Of a stretch of 64,000 bases of DNA, positions 7,381 through 16,570 are shown piece by piece; positions within the stretch are counted from its first letter, which is position 1; each line of letters opens with the position of its first letter. Source of the stretch: Burkholderiales bacterium UBA4657. GTDB taxonomy: Bacteria > Pseudomonadota > Gammaproteobacteria > Burkholderiales > Burkholderiaceae_E. A program made the translations under genes and the position numbers. The notes under the pieces are model-generated. The model was not told the origin of the DNA and ran no database searches. It saw only the letters and a program-made list of their open reading frames with translations. The stretch lies in assembly GCA_002405475.1 (NCBI GenBank), contig DHLX01000037.1, positions 11,946 through 75,945 of the forward strand, given 5' to 3'.

Positions 7381-8258
7381 CGCGCCTGCTCATCGCTGCC
7401 ATGTGGCTGTTACACTGGCTGCCATACCGTTGGCAAGCAGCGCTGGGAAATATTTTGGGCACGGTCTTATACCTTGTGGTAGTGCCGAGGCGTAGGGTAA
7501 TACTGCGTAATCTGGCGCTGTGCTTTCCACACCTGAGCGAAGCCGAGCGGTGCGCGCTTGGGAGCGAGCATGTGCGTTTATGGGTACGGACTTTTCTGGA
7601 TCGTGGACTGTTATGGTTTGCGCCACGCGAACGTCTGGAGCATTTAATAAAAATTGAAGGGCTGGAATACTTCGAGGCTGCAAGGTCGAACCAGACCGGA
7701 CGCGCCTGGATGATATTTGCCCCGCATTTTGTCGGGCTTGATGCCGCCGGGATTGCCGTCATACTGCGTCAGCGCGCTGCATCAGTTTATGTTCAACCGA
7801 CTAATCCGGTCTTTGAACGCCAGATGCTGGCAGGTCGTGCGCGCTTTGAAGGTAGTGAACAATTTTCGCGCAGTGACGGCATACGCCCGGTCGTTAAAGT
7901 CATGAAACGGGGGCTGCCATTTTTTATCATGCCCGACATGGACCTGGGTAAGCAGGACTCTGTGTTTGTCGATTTTTTCAGAGTGCCTGCTGCCACGGTG
8001 ACGGCACTGCCGCGTCTGGCACGACTGACCGACGCGGTAGTGCTGCCTGTGATCGTACGCCTTAATGATGACAATACCGGTTATACGGTACGTTTTTATC
8101 CGCCATGGACCGATTATCCCGGCCAAATGGATGATCAGGCAGGGGCACGTGCCATGAACGCTTTTATTGAAGACCGTGTGCGTGAAATGCCAGCGCAATA
8201 CTACTGGGTCCACCGGCGCTTCAAGACCCGACCTGAAGGTACACCCAAGATTTATTGA
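7377..8258 (+). CDS. second lipid A acyltransferase (LpxL/LpxM family)
   Basis: This paralogue of the preceding gene has 293 residues. The catalytic motif appears as HX4D in APHFVGLD, a known variant in the family. FIMPDMDLGKQDSVFVDFF corresponds to the second conserved block, and the C-terminal YYWVHRRFKTRP is typical of LpxL-type enzymes. It starts inside the upstream stop (ATGA) and its end overlaps the convergent mutY by seven bases. Two adjacent, non-identical acyltransferases suggest the two secondary acylations of lipid A are made by this operon. Confidence 0.88.
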   Translation: MTRLLIAAMWLLHWLPYRWQAALGNILGTVLYLVVVPRRRVILRNLALCFPHLSEAERCALGSEHVRLWVRTFLDRGLLWFAPRERLEHLIKIEGLEYFEAARSNQTGRAWMIFAPHFVGLDAAGIAVILRQRAASVYVQPTNPVFERQMLAGRARFEGSEQFSRSDGIRPVVKVMKRGLPFFIMPDMDLGKQDSVFVDFFRVPAATVTALPRLARLTDAVVLPVIVRLNDDNTGYTVRFYPPWTDYPGQMDDQAGARAMNAFIEDRVREMPAQYYWVHRRFKTRPEGTPKIY

Positions 8259-9313
8259 ATATTCAACAATGTTGGCACTTCGACCAGCAATTTTTTAATG
8301 GGCGCAGGTAGTGCAGCTTCTACTGCTTCAGTGCAAGGTAACCAGATTTGCCCCGGTTCTGCGACCCGGTCAAGACGTTGCGACAAGGTCACCAGATGCG
8401 GTGTAAACCGCAATGTGTAATGCGTAAAGGCGTGTTGGCGCGACGGCAATGTTTTTATCTCCCGCTTGGGTGCAAGTCTGTCTAGGTAGTTGACGAGTGC
8501 TGCTGCCTGATCAAACTCAGGTACGCTCCATAAGCCTCCCCAGATACCAGCAGCGGGGCGTTTTTCCAGCAAGACCTCGTTGCCATGTAGTAACACTAGC
8601 ATGTGCGCTTCGCGAATACGCCTATCAGTTTTGGCAGAATTCTTGACCGGCTTGGGGGAGGGTAATTCGGTGGTGCGGTTTTGAGTATAGGCAACACAAT
8701 TTTTCTGCCATGGACAGGCACTGCATTGAGGTGAAGAGCGGGTGCAGACCGTAGCACCCAGATCCATTAAACCCTGGGTGTAAGCCTCAATATTTTGTTG
8801 TGGCAACAAGGACTCGGCCAGGGACCATAATTTTTTTTCTACGGCGGGCAGTGTGGGTGAACCTTCTATGCCGAAACCACGCGTCAGTACCCGCTTGACA
8901 TTGCCATCCAAGATGGCAGCACGGGTGCCATAGGCAAAAGCACTAATCGCCGCCGCTGTTGAACGACCAATACCGGGAAGGCTAATTAGTTGTTGCACGT
9001 CGGCTGGAAACACCCCATTATGGTTTTCCACGACAGCGCGTGCGCAGGCATGCAGATTACGCGCCCGGGTGTAATAACCCAGACCGCTCCATAAAGGCAT
9101 GACTTGTTCCAGATCGGCGTTAGCCAGGTCGATGACTGTCGGAAAACGTTGCAAAAAACGCTGGTAATACGGTATGACACTACTCACCTGGGTCTGCTGC
9201 AGCATGATTTCCGACAGCCATATACGATAGGCATCGCGCGTGTTCTGCCAAGGCAAATGGTGACGACCATGAGTACGCTGCCAGCGTATAAGAAGTTGGG
9301 AAAACTCGGACAC
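8252..9313 (-). CDS. mutY: A/G-specific adenine DNA glycosylase
   Basis: MutY removes adenine mispaired with 8-oxoguanine. The 353-residue protein has catalytic E35 (WLSEIMLQQTQVS), the helix-hairpin-helix LPGIGRST at 112-119, the general acid/base D136 (ILDGNVKRV) and the [4Fe-4S] cysteines C190, C197, C200 and C206 in the usual CX6CX2CX5C spacing. The C-terminal third is the NUDIX-like 8-oxoG recognition domain. It is transcribed away from mutM with the dynamin-like gene between them, so both GO-system glycosylases lie within 4 kb on the same strand. Confidence 0.96.
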   Translation of the reverse strand: MSEFSQLLIRWQRTHGRHHLPWQNTRDAYRIWLSEIMLQQTQVSSVIPYYQRFLQRFPTVIDLANADLEQVMPLWSGLGYYTRARNLHACARAVVENHNGVFPADVQQLISLPGIGRSTAAAISAFAYGTRAAILDGNVKRVLTRGFGIEGSPTLPAVEKKLWSLAESLLPQQNIEAYTQGLMDLGATVCTRSSPQCSACPWQKNCVAYTQNRTTELPSPKPVKNSAKTDRRIREAHMLVLLHGNEVLLEKRPAAGIWGGLWSVPEFDQAAALVNYLDRLAPKREIKTLPSRQHAFTHYTLRFTPHLVTLSQRLDRVAEPGQIWLPCTEAVEAALPAPIKKLLVEVPTLLNIQ

Positions 9314-9319
9314 GGAGAA

Positions 9320-11296
9320 TCAGGCGGCTTGCGATTGTGGCAGGGGGGAAGAGCCATCAATGCTGTCGAGCAATTCAGAAATAGATTCGCGCAAATGGTC
9401 AGCCGCAGCATCGTGTTCTGCCGCTAGAGCTTCTATTTCGTTATGCCCTGACTGCAGTTCACCAATACGTTCATCAAGCTCATCGCTGGCTTCGTAGATT
9501 TTTTTAATCGATTCATGGCGGCGCCGCAAGCGGCGCTGGTGTTCACGCGCCTGAGATTCAATCGGCCCCATCAAATATTTCAGCCAGGCCTCGACATCGC
9601 CGTTGGCCTTGGAGAAAAGGGCTCTGACCCGTGCTGCGACCGAGTCGAAAAATTTCGATACCAGAACCGATTTTTCCATGCCAATCAGTCCAAGCGGGCC
9701 GGAATGATCGCGGAATTTTTTTTCGATACGATCAAGGTCATCGTGGTAGCGACGCAAGGTCATGGGGGTGGGTGCTGGCAATGTCATGGCGTGTTCAGTA
9801 GTGAAGCGCTTGGTCACTACCTGTACCAGTTCCAGAATTTCTTCCATCTTCTGTTCGGCCTGAGATAGATCCTGGTGCAGAAGTTCAAAAAAACTCTTCA
9901 GATCTGATTTCAGACCAAGTGCCAGTATGCGGCCCTTGGTGATCTGCTCTTGCGCAGCACTGATTTGCTGACCGATATTTTCCATGCCCAGGCTTTTGTA
10001 GACTTCGTTCGACAGTTTGGCAAAGATCTGACGCGTGGCTAGCAGGGTTGCCATAGCCTGGTCAAAATCCTGTTTTTCCTGCTCAATACGCATTAGCATA
10101 CGCGCCACCGAGCTGGCATTTTTGCCGCGTATAGCGCTCAGTTCATACAACTGGTCATTAATCCCCTGCGCCCGACCTTTGATCAAGGTTCGCATATTTT
10201 TGGCGACACGATCCAGATCGCGGGTGATCTGTTCTGCCACAATGCGCTTGCGCTGCGGAACCAGATGCCTTGATAAAGCATGTTCCAGGGTCAGTAACCG
10301 ACTTTTTTGCAATAACGCCTGATCCTGCTGAATTTTGGCGACCAGCCCTTTCTGGGCTGAAATGGCGAATACCTGGCGCTCTTCCAGACCCAGAGTGGCC
10401 GCACACTCACGCACCTGGCGTCTGACTTCGTATTCGATCTGCTCTGCGGTTTTGAGTTCGTCCCACATAGCGTCGATTTTGTTCAGCGCAACAAGTCGGC
10501 CATAGTCGGCTGGGCCGCCAATATGCTTGCGCCAGACCTCAATATCACTTTTGGTCACGCCGGTATCGGCGGCCAGAATGAACAGTACGGCATCGGCATT
10601 CGGAATCAGGTTCAGTGTTAATTCCGGCTCTGTACCAATGGCATTCAGACCCGGCGTGTCGATCACCACCAGTCCCTGCATCAAAATCGGGTGCGGCACA
10701 TTGATGATGGCGTGGCGCCAGGCCGAAATTTCCACCATACCATCGCGCACTTGGGCCACCTGGTCTGGATCTTCATCGTTGAACAAGCCATACTGGCGCG
10801 CCAGGGCTATGGGCACTCTTTTCGATTCGGTAACGCGTGAAATTGCCTCATGTAATTGCTTCGGGGAATCGATATCCAGCGGAATGACACTCCACACTTG
10901 CGGCAACAGCTTGAAGTCGCCAGTGCTGCCTTGTTCACCGCGTGTTTCTATCGGCAACAGCTTGATGCAGGGTGCCTCGTCACGGTTATACAGTAGCTCG
11001 GTTGGGCACATGGTCGTGCGACCTGCGGTGCTGGGTAAAATGCGCTGACCGTAGCTGGCAAAGAAAATGGCATTGATCAGTTCCGATTTACCGCGCGAAA
11101 ATTCTGCGACAAACGCAACTGACAGTTTCTGGTTTTGCAGCCGTTCCCGGGCGCGTGACAAAGACAGTTCAACATCTTCAGAGGCCAGATCATGATCTCT
11201 GAGCCACTGTAGATAGCTATTCAAGCCTGAGGACACCTGATCGCGCCACAGGGCATATTCCTGAAATTGTCGGTTTAATGAAGCCATACCCTGCAT
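9320..11296 (-). CDS. dynamin-family GTPase
   Basis: This large GTPase of 658 residues contains the P-loop FVAEFSRGKSELINA near residues 61-75, TAGRTTMCPTE (switch), DTPGLNA (G3) and LNKIDAMWDE (G4). Long helical, coiled-coil-rich stretches fill the C-terminal two thirds. Bacterial dynamin-like proteins act in membrane remodelling or stress tolerance, but the specific role here is unknown. The P-loop has Ala for the first Gly and Glu after GKS, which I believe is usual in this betaproteobacterial subfamily. An alternative ATG nine bases downstream (11287) is equally possible. It lies between mutY and mutM with gaps of only six bases, so the three are probably co-transcribed. Confidence 0.88.
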   Translation of the reverse strand: MQGMASLNRQFQEYALWRDQVSSGLNSYLQWLRDHDLASEDVELSLSRARERLQNQKLSVAFVAEFSRGKSELINAIFFASYGQRILPSTAGRTTMCPTELLYNRDEAPCIKLLPIETRGEQGSTGDFKLLPQVWSVIPLDIDSPKQLHEAISRVTESKRVPIALARQYGLFNDEDPDQVAQVRDGMVEISAWRHAIINVPHPILMQGLVVIDTPGLNAIGTEPELTLNLIPNADAVLFILAADTGVTKSDIEVWRKHIGGPADYGRLVALNKIDAMWDELKTAEQIEYEVRRQVRECAATLGLEERQVFAISAQKGLVAKIQQDQALLQKSRLLTLEHALSRHLVPQRKRIVAEQITRDLDRVAKNMRTLIKGRAQGINDQLYELSAIRGKNASSVARMLMRIEQEKQDFDQAMATLLATRQIFAKLSNEVYKSLGMENIGQQISAAQEQITKGRILALGLKSDLKSFFELLHQDLSQAEQKMEEILELVQVVTKRFTTEHAMTLPAPTPMTLRRYHDDLDRIEKKFRDHSGPLGLIGMEKSVLVSKFFDSVAARVRALFSKANGDVEAWLKYLMGPIESQAREHQRRLRRRHESIKKIYEASDELDERIGELQSGHNEIEALAAEHDAAADHLRESISELLDSIDGSSPLPQSQAA

Positions 11297-11302
11297 TCAA
11301 CA

Positions 11303-12139
11303 CTATCGCTGGCAATTCGGGCAATAGAAAGTTGATCGTTGCCCTTGTTTTAGTTGACGAATGGTCGTGCCGCAGACACGGCAAGACGCGCCAACGCGAC
11401 CATACACGAAGTATTGTTGCTGAAAATAGCCTGACTGACCATTGGTGTGATAAAAATCACGTAGGCTGCTGCCGCCCTGTTCGATTGCCGCCAACAGAGT
11501 CTGACGTATGGCCTCAAGCAATTTGTTGCAGCGCGCCAAAGACAGACGCTGGGCTGGAGTTTGTGGCCGTATCCCGGCCCGGAACAGACTTTCGGAGGCG
11601 TAAATATTACCGACACCGACTACAACCTGACCGGCCAGCAAGACTTGTTTGATCGCGGCTGTTTTACTACGGAGTGAGTGGTACAGCCGCTCGGCTGAGA
11701 AATCCGGCTCGAACGGCTCGGGCCCAAGACCTGCCAGCAAGGGGTGTTGCAGAATTGGCCCGTGCAATCGTGGGTGCCATAAAACGGCACCGAAGCGTCT
11801 GGGGTCGTTTAGCCTCAGCCGTGACACCGTACCTGCGCTCGAGCAGAATTTCAGATCAAAATGATCCCACGGTCCGAGCGCCTCGTGCTCGGCCACAAAG
11901 CGCAGACTGCCTGACATGCCCAAATGCAGCAGAATCCAGCCCGCCGCTGTTTCAATCAGTAAATATTTTCCACGCCGGCTGACCGAAATGACCCGCTGTT
12001 GCCGTATTTCAGTGGCAAACTGCGGTAATGCAGACCAGCGCAGCGATTTGTTGGAAAATTGCACTTGCAACAGTTGCGCGCCAAGCAGCGTGGGCTCAAG
12101 TCCGCGCCGCGTCACCTCGACCTCGGGTAATTCGGGCAT
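11303..12139 (-). CDS. mutM: formamidopyrimidine-DNA glycosylase
   Basis: MutM (Fpg) excises 8-oxoguanine and formamidopyrimidines. The 278-residue protein starts MPELPEVEVTRRGLEP, with the catalytic Pro2 and Glu3 generated by Met removal. It ends in a zinc finger with four cysteines (CRVCG ... FYCPNC), which fixes both ends of the gene. It is divergent from the TPR protein gene, the two start codons being only about 13 bases apart. The promoters must therefore lie inside the opposing coding sequences or use very short leaders. Confidence 0.97.
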   Translation of the reverse strand: MPELPEVEVTRRGLEPTLLGAQLLQVQFSNKSLRWSALPQFATEIRQQRVISVSRRGKYLLIETAAGWILLHLGMSGSLRFVAEHEALGPWDHFDLKFCSSAGTVSRLRLNDPRRFGAVLWHPRLHGPILQHPLLAGLGPEPFEPDFSAERLYHSLRSKTAAIKQVLLAGQVVVGVGNIYASESLFRAGIRPQTPAQRLSLARCNKLLEAIRQTLLAAIEQGGSSLRDFYHTNGQSGYFQQQYFVYGRVGASCRVCGTTIRQLKQGQRSTFYCPNCQR

Positions 12140-12152
12140 GTACTATTCCATT

Positions 12153-13916
12153 ATGAAACTTACAAAACTCCATTGTGCCGCACTCGCGGCCATCCTTGGC
12201 ATGGCTGTCATTACCAGTACCGGCTATGCCCAGTCTTCCGCTAACAACAATACCAGTCCTGCCCGGGCGACGACACGCCCTGTTGCACCGGGCCCGGTAT
12301 CTGAAGCCCCGTTCAATGCCTCGGCCATGTTCCAGATCATGATGTCCGAAATTGCCTTGCAGCGTGGGCAATTGGGGCCTGCCTATAGCACTTACCTGTC
12401 TTTGGCACGCGAACAGCAAGACCCCCGCTTTGCGCAACGTGCGGTTGAAATTGCCGCTATCGGACGAGCCTGGGAGCAGGCACTGGAGGCTTGTCGTTTA
12501 TGGGTACGACTAGATGCCACTAATGAAGAAGCACAAAGCGCACTACGCGCCCTGCTGATTGAAACCGGACGCTTGCAGGAAGTCGAGCCTTACTTCAGCA
12601 GTCGTATTGCCGCGACCGAGAACAAAGCCTTGGCATTTGAAGAAGTGCAGCGCAGTCTGATACGTGCCCCGAATAAATCTGAAGCCTTGATCGTACTGGA
12701 CCGGCTGGCCGCAGACCTGCAAAACATCAGCAGTGTCAGGCTGGCCTTAAGCCGCGCGGCGCTGGCGGCACAAAATTATCCACGCGCCTTGCAGGAGTCA
12801 CGCCAGGCCTTGATGCTGGACCCACGCTCGGAAACTGCCGCCCTCATTACCACCCAGCTACTGTTACGTGACCAGCAGCCGTCACAAGCGCTGACTGTTC
12901 TTGGCCAGTTTGTGCAGGCCAACCCGCAAGCGGTACAAAGTCGGCTGCAACTGGCGCGCCTGCGTTCCGGCGAGGGTCAGTATCAGGAAGCGCAGGACCT
13001 GCTGCAGGAACTGTTGAAACGCGAACCGAACTACCTGGAAGCCTGGCTGACACTAGGTCAGGTACAGTATCAGGCGCGGCGTTTTGAGCAGGCCAAACAA
13101 ACCCTGGATCAATACCTGCAACTGGCCGAGCAGCAAGGTGAGGACGACAGCAGTATTCACAATGCCTTATTCATCCAAGCCGACATTGCCCAGTTACGAC
13201 GCCGTTTTGACGAGGGCATTGCCTATCTCAAACGCATCGAGGCGGGCGAGCAATTTTTAAGCGCCCAGTCGCGCATCGCCCAGTTGCTGGCCAAGTCGGG
13301 GCGCGTACCGGAAGCCAGATCATTTTTGCGTAGTGTGCCGACACGCAACGCTACCGAGGCAAACCAGATGGTCATGGCCGAGGCCGGCGTACTCAGAGAG
13401 GCACGGCAATATCAGGGTGCGTACGATTTGCTGACAGTAGCGCTCAAAAGTAGTCCTGATTCGACTGATCTGCTCTACGACTATGCACTGGCCGCAGAAA
13501 AGCTGGACAAACTCGATGACATGGAGCGGGCGCTGAAGCGATTCATGGAATTGCGCCCGAATCATGCCCACGGCTATAACGCCCTGGGCTACACCTGGGC
13601 TGACCGCAACATGCGTTTGCCCGAAGCCTTGAGCCTGATCCAGAAAGCGCTGACCCTGTCACCTGAAGACCCCAGCATCATCGACAGCCTGGGCTGGGTC
13701 TATTTTCGTCTGGGGCAGCTGGATGAAGCGCTCAGACACCTGCAACGTGCCTATTTTCTTTACCCCAGTGCCGAAATTGCGGCCCATCTGGGCGAGGTTT
13801 TATGGGTTCGGGGCGAGCGTGACAAGGCGCGCGATGTATGGCGCGCAGGACGTGACAAAGATCCGAATGATACGGTTTTGGTTGACACGCTCAAACGCTT
13901 TGCCCAGACTTTTTGA
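12153..13916 (+). CDS. secreted/periplasmic TPR-repeat protein
   Basis: From the ATG at 12153 this is a 587-residue protein with a signal peptide (MKLTKLHCAALAAILGMAVITSTGYA|Q). Many tetratricopeptide helices follow, for example NHAHGYNALGYTWADR and PSIIDSLGWVYFRLGQLDEAL near the C-terminus. It resembles the TPR protein that precedes lolB in many betaproteobacteria and is presumably an envelope scaffold. A second possible start (12138) would overlap the divergent mutM start. No strong Shine-Dalgarno precedes either start. It overlaps the upstream edge of the lolB frame by a few bases, so co-transcription with lolB-ispE is likely. Confidence 0.85.
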   Translation: MKLTKLHCAALAAILGMAVITSTGYAQSSANNNTSPARATTRPVAPGPVSEAPFNASAMFQIMMSEIALQRGQLGPAYSTYLSLAREQQDPRFAQRAVEIAAIGRAWEQALEACRLWVRLDATNEEAQSALRALLIETGRLQEVEPYFSSRIAATENKALAFEEVQRSLIRAPNKSEALIVLDRLAADLQNISSVRLALSRAALAAQNYPRALQESRQALMLDPRSETAALITTQLLLRDQQPSQALTVLGQFVQANPQAVQSRLQLARLRSGEGQYQEAQDLLQELLKREPNYLEAWLTLGQVQYQARRFEQAKQTLDQYLQLAEQQGEDDSSIHNALFIQADIAQLRRRFDEGIAYLKRIEAGEQFLSAQSRIAQLLAKSGRVPEARSFLRSVPTRNATEANQMVMAEAGVLREARQYQGAYDLLTVALKSSPDSTDLLYDYALAAEKLDKLDDMERALKRFMELRPNHAHGYNALGYTWADRNMRLPEALSLIQKALTLSPEDPSIIDSLGWVYFRLGQLDEALRHLQRAYFLYPSAEIAAHLGEVLWVRGERDKARDVWRAGRDKDPNDTVLVDTLKRFAQTF

Positions 13917-13945
13917 TATCGGGCGCGACGACATTGATTAAAAGA

Positions 13946-14491
13946 ATGATGAGCCGGTTCGGGCTTGCTGTCCTATTGCTGCTTGGCGCCTGCGCTACCC
14001 GGCCAGAAATCGAGCCGGTACCGCTGGTTTTTGCCGCCGAGGGCCGGCTTAGTCTGGTTGCGCGCCAAAGCGCGGCCGAGCCGAGACAAATGACCGCACG
14101 TTTTATTTGGACCGAGACCGAGCGCATTACTCAGGTTGATATGCTAGGCCCGCTGGGGGAAACACTGCTACGACTAAGGGTCGGGGCACACTTGAGCGAA
14201 TTGCAATCGAATCAGGGTATTGAAACGGCGGCCAGTCCGGAACAGTTGCTACAGAAATATTTTGCTGCCCCGGTACCTGTAGCTGGCTTACGGTTCTGGT
14301 TGCGTGGCCAGGACAAAAGCGGTCAGCGTCGTGCGCCGCAGGCGTTTGAAGAAGACGGCTGGCGCATGGAATACACCCAAATGTTCCCGGACAGCAGTCA
14401 GTTGCCACGCGTTGTCCGTTTACAGCGCGTGCTGCCCGAGCCGGGGGCTTCGGTGGAGATTCGTCTGGTCATAGACCAGTGGAAACCTTGA
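13946..14491 (+). CDS. lolB: outer-membrane lipoprotein receptor LolB
   Basis: LolB accepts lipoproteins from LolA and inserts them in the outer membrane. From the ATG at 13946 (or 13949) it has about 181 residues. The N-terminus is a lipoprotein signal ending LLLLGAC, the Cys being the lipidation site. The EGRLSL...ARFIWTETE and TQVDMLGPLGETLLRL strands are typical of the LolB fold. The order lolB-ispE-tRNA-Gln-prs-rplY-pth is characteristic of betaproteobacteria. The 3' end overlaps possible upstream starts of ispE. Confidence 0.9.
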   Translation: MMSRFGLAVLLLLGACATRPEIEPVPLVFAAEGRLSLVARQSAAEPRQMTARFIWTETERITQVDMLGPLGETLLRLRVGAHLSELQSNQGIETAASPEQLLQKYFAAPVPVAGLRFWLRGQDKSGQRRAPQAFEEDGWRMEYTQMFPDSSQLPRVVRLQRVLPEPGASVEIRLVIDQWKP

Positions 14492-14508
14492 TGCAGTCGT
14501 GCATGTTG

Positions 14509-15375
14509 ATGAAAGAACTTTTGCAATTACCTGCCCCGGCCAAAATCAACTGGTTTCTTCATGTTACAGGACGGCGCGCCGACGGTTACCATCAACTGCA
14601 AACCCTGTTCCAGTGTGTCAGTCTGAGTGACAGCATCGACCTGCGTTTACGCACCGACGCGCGCATCGAACGCCCCCAGGGTATGGCAGGAGTGGCGCCT
14701 GAACAAGACCTGGTAGTGCGCGCCGCCCGACTGTTGCAGCAACACACTGGCTGCACCCTGGGCGTTGAAATATCAGTCACCAAACGCATACCGGCGGGCG
14801 GTGGCCTGGGCGGCGGGTCCTCTGACGCTGCTACAGTTTTGATTGGTCTGAACCGGCTATGGGGTCTGGGTCTCAGCCGCCCACAATTGCAAACCCTGGG
14901 TCTGAAACTGGGAGCTGATGTCCCTTTCTTTATTTTTGGGCATAGCGCTTTTGCCGAAGGGGTAGGGGAAGAGCTACAGGCGCTGGAACTGCCGGAACGC
15001 AACTTGTGGCTGCTTGATCCGGGGGTCAGCGTGCCGACGGCTGCTATCTTCCAGGCGCCTGAATTGACCCGAAACTCGTCACCGATTACAATACAGGGCT
15101 TTTCCGAAGCTGCTCAGCGCGGATCTATGGAAGTCTTGCTGGAAACAACACGTAATGACTTGCAGGCAGTCGCAGCAGAGCGCTACGAAAAAGTGCGTCA
15201 GGCTTTGTTTTGGCTGCATACCCAGCCGCCATGCCGTCATGTGCGCATGACCGGTTCAGGCGGCTGTTGTTTTGCAGTGGTAGAGCCGGCCGCAGCGCTG
15301 CCTGCTAACTTGCCCTCGGGCATGCGTGCGTGGCAGATTAGTACCCTTGGCCGGCATCCGCTGGCGGAGTGGTAA
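14509..15375 (+). CDS. ispE: 4-diphosphocytidyl-2-C-methyl-D-erythritol kinase
   Basis: IspE phosphorylates CDP-methylerythritol in the MEP isoprenoid pathway. It is a GHMP kinase with the ATP loop PAGGGLGGGSSDAA and the N-terminal PAPAKINWFLHV motif. The C-terminal RMTGSGGCCFA is the third GHMP motif. The ATG at 14509 (288 residues) places the conserved PAPAKIN near the start. ATGs at 14479 and 14491 overlap or abut the lolB end and cannot be excluded. It is expressed with lolB and followed by a tRNA gene. Confidence 0.94.
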   Translation: MKELLQLPAPAKINWFLHVTGRRADGYHQLQTLFQCVSLSDSIDLRLRTDARIERPQGMAGVAPEQDLVVRAARLLQQHTGCTLGVEISVTKRIPAGGGLGGGSSDAATVLIGLNRLWGLGLSRPQLQTLGLKLGADVPFFIFGHSAFAEGVGEELQALELPERNLWLLDPGVSVPTAAIFQAPELTRNSSPITIQGFSEAAQRGSMEVLLETTRNDLQAVAAERYEKVRQALFWLHTQPPCRHVRMTGSGGCCFAVVEPAAALPANLPSGMRAWQISTLGRHPLAEW

Positions 15376-15418
15376 AGTTTTTTTCTTGTCAGACTCGTCT
15401 GGCAAGACGTAAGGAGTT

Positions 15419-15495
15419 TGGGGAGTCGCCAAGCTGGTTAAGGCACCGGATTTTGATTCCGGCATACGAGGGTTCGAATCCTTCCTCCCCAGCCA
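15419..15495 (+). tRNA. tRNA-Gln (anticodon TTG)
   Basis: The acceptor strand TGGGGAG (15419-15425) pairs with CTCCCCA (15485-15491), followed by discriminator G and an encoded CCA. The anticodon arm CCGGA-TTTTGAT-TCCGG has TTG as anticodon, and the T arm has GGTTCGAATCC. It lies between ispE and prs, its usual place in betaproteobacteria. Confidence 0.97.
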
Positions 15496-15502
15496 AGCTG
15501 AT

Positions 15503-15527
15503 ATGCCCGCACCGGCGGGCATTTTTG
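15503..15527 (+). terminator. intrinsic terminator after tRNA-Gln
   Basis: ATGCCCGC-ACCG-GCGGGCAT forms an eight-pair hairpin followed by TTTTT. It ends the tRNA transcript only 20 bases before prs, so prs either depends on read-through or has a promoter inside this region. Confidence 0.85.
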
Positions 15528-15546
15528 TTGATACGAAGCGCCAACC

Positions 15547-16500
15547 ATGCAACCTGCTGACAGCCTGATGGTATTCACCGGCAACGCCAACCCGAAATTG
15601 GCGGCCGAAGTCGCACGTCACCTCAACCTGCCATTGGGCAAGATGACCGTCGGGCGTTTTTCCGATGGCGAGGTCATGGTTGAAATCAATGAAAACGTGC
15701 GCGGCAAGGACGTTTTTGTATTGCAATCCACCTGCGCTCCGGCCAACGACACCCTGATGGAACTCATGATCATGGTCGATGCGCTCAAGCGCTCGTCGGC
15801 TGGCCGCATTACCGCAGCTATTCCCTACCTAGGGTATGCGCGTCAAGACCGGCGCCCGCGTTCGGCACGGGTGGCCATCAGCGCCAAAGTGGTGGCCAAT
15901 ATGCTGGAAGCCGTGGGTGTAGACCGCGTGCTGACCATGGATCTGCACGCCGACCAGATACAGGGTTTTTTCAATATCCCGGTGGACAATATCTATGCTG
16001 CGCCGGTGTTGCTCGGCGACATCTGGAAGCGCCAGTTGCAAAATTTAATGGTGGTCTCGCCCGATGTTGGCGGAGTGGTGCGTGCCCGGGCGTTGGCGAA
16101 ACGTCTGGAATGCGATCTGGCCATTATCGACAAACGTCGACCCAAGGCCAATGTGTCCGAGGTCATGAACATCATCGGCGAGGTCGAAGGTCGTGCCTGC
16201 GTCATCATGGACGACATGGTCGATACTGCCGGCACTCTAGGCAAAGCCGCGCAGGCGCTGAAGGATCATGGTGCCAAAGAAGTGCTGGCCTACTGTACCC
16301 ATGGCGTACTGTCCGGCGGTGCCGCCGAGCGCGTCGCCAATTCTGCACTCGATGAACTGGTGGTGACTGACACCATTCCACTGCGTGATGACGCTGCCAA
16401 ATGCGGCAAGATACGCCAGTTGTCGGTGGCCAGCTTGCTGGCTGAAACCATTAACCGAATTTCGCGCAGCGACTCAGTCAGCTCGCTGTTTATGGATTAA
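15547..16500 (+). CDS. prs: ribose-phosphate pyrophosphokinase
   Basis: Prs makes PRPP from ribose 5-phosphate and ATP for nucleotide, His and Trp synthesis. At 317 residues it has normal length. Seen: FSDGEVMVEINENVRGKDVF, the ATP-binding YARQDRRPRSARVAIS segment, TMDLHADQIQGFF and the PRPP-binding loop VIMDDMVDTAGTL. It follows the tRNA terminator and precedes rplY. The ribosome site is weak (GAAG). Confidence 0.97.
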   Translation: MQPADSLMVFTGNANPKLAAEVARHLNLPLGKMTVGRFSDGEVMVEINENVRGKDVFVLQSTCAPANDTLMELMIMVDALKRSSAGRITAAIPYLGYARQDRRPRSARVAISAKVVANMLEAVGVDRVLTMDLHADQIQGFFNIPVDNIYAAPVLLGDIWKRQLQNLMVVSPDVGGVVRARALAKRLECDLAIIDKRRPKANVSEVMNIIGEVEGRACVIMDDMVDTAGTLGKAAQALKDHGAKEVLAYCTHGVLSGGAAERVANSALDELVVTDTIPLRDDAAKCGKIRQLSVASLLAETINRISRSDSVSSLFMD

Positions 16501-16523
16501 CAACATCGGAAAGTTTTTTAACC

Positions 16524-16552
16524 CCACTATTATCTGGTCGCGGACATAGTGG
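16524..16552 (+). other. hairpin just upstream of rplY
   Basis: CCACTAT (16524-16530) pairs with ATAGTGG (16546-16552) around a 15-base loop, ending a few bases before the GGAGAA ribosome site of rplY. A translational control element for L25 is possible, but the stem is short. No known class is recognised. Confidence 0.35.
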
Positions 16553-16570
16553 TTATCTTGGAGAAGTGAC

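Noticed and set aside
9320..11296. Dynamin-like GTPase as inactive because its P-loop starts with Ala and has Glu after GKS
   Set aside because: The GKS core, G3 DTPG and G4 NKID are intact, and I recall the same variant in betaproteobacterial relatives, so no loss of function is claimed.
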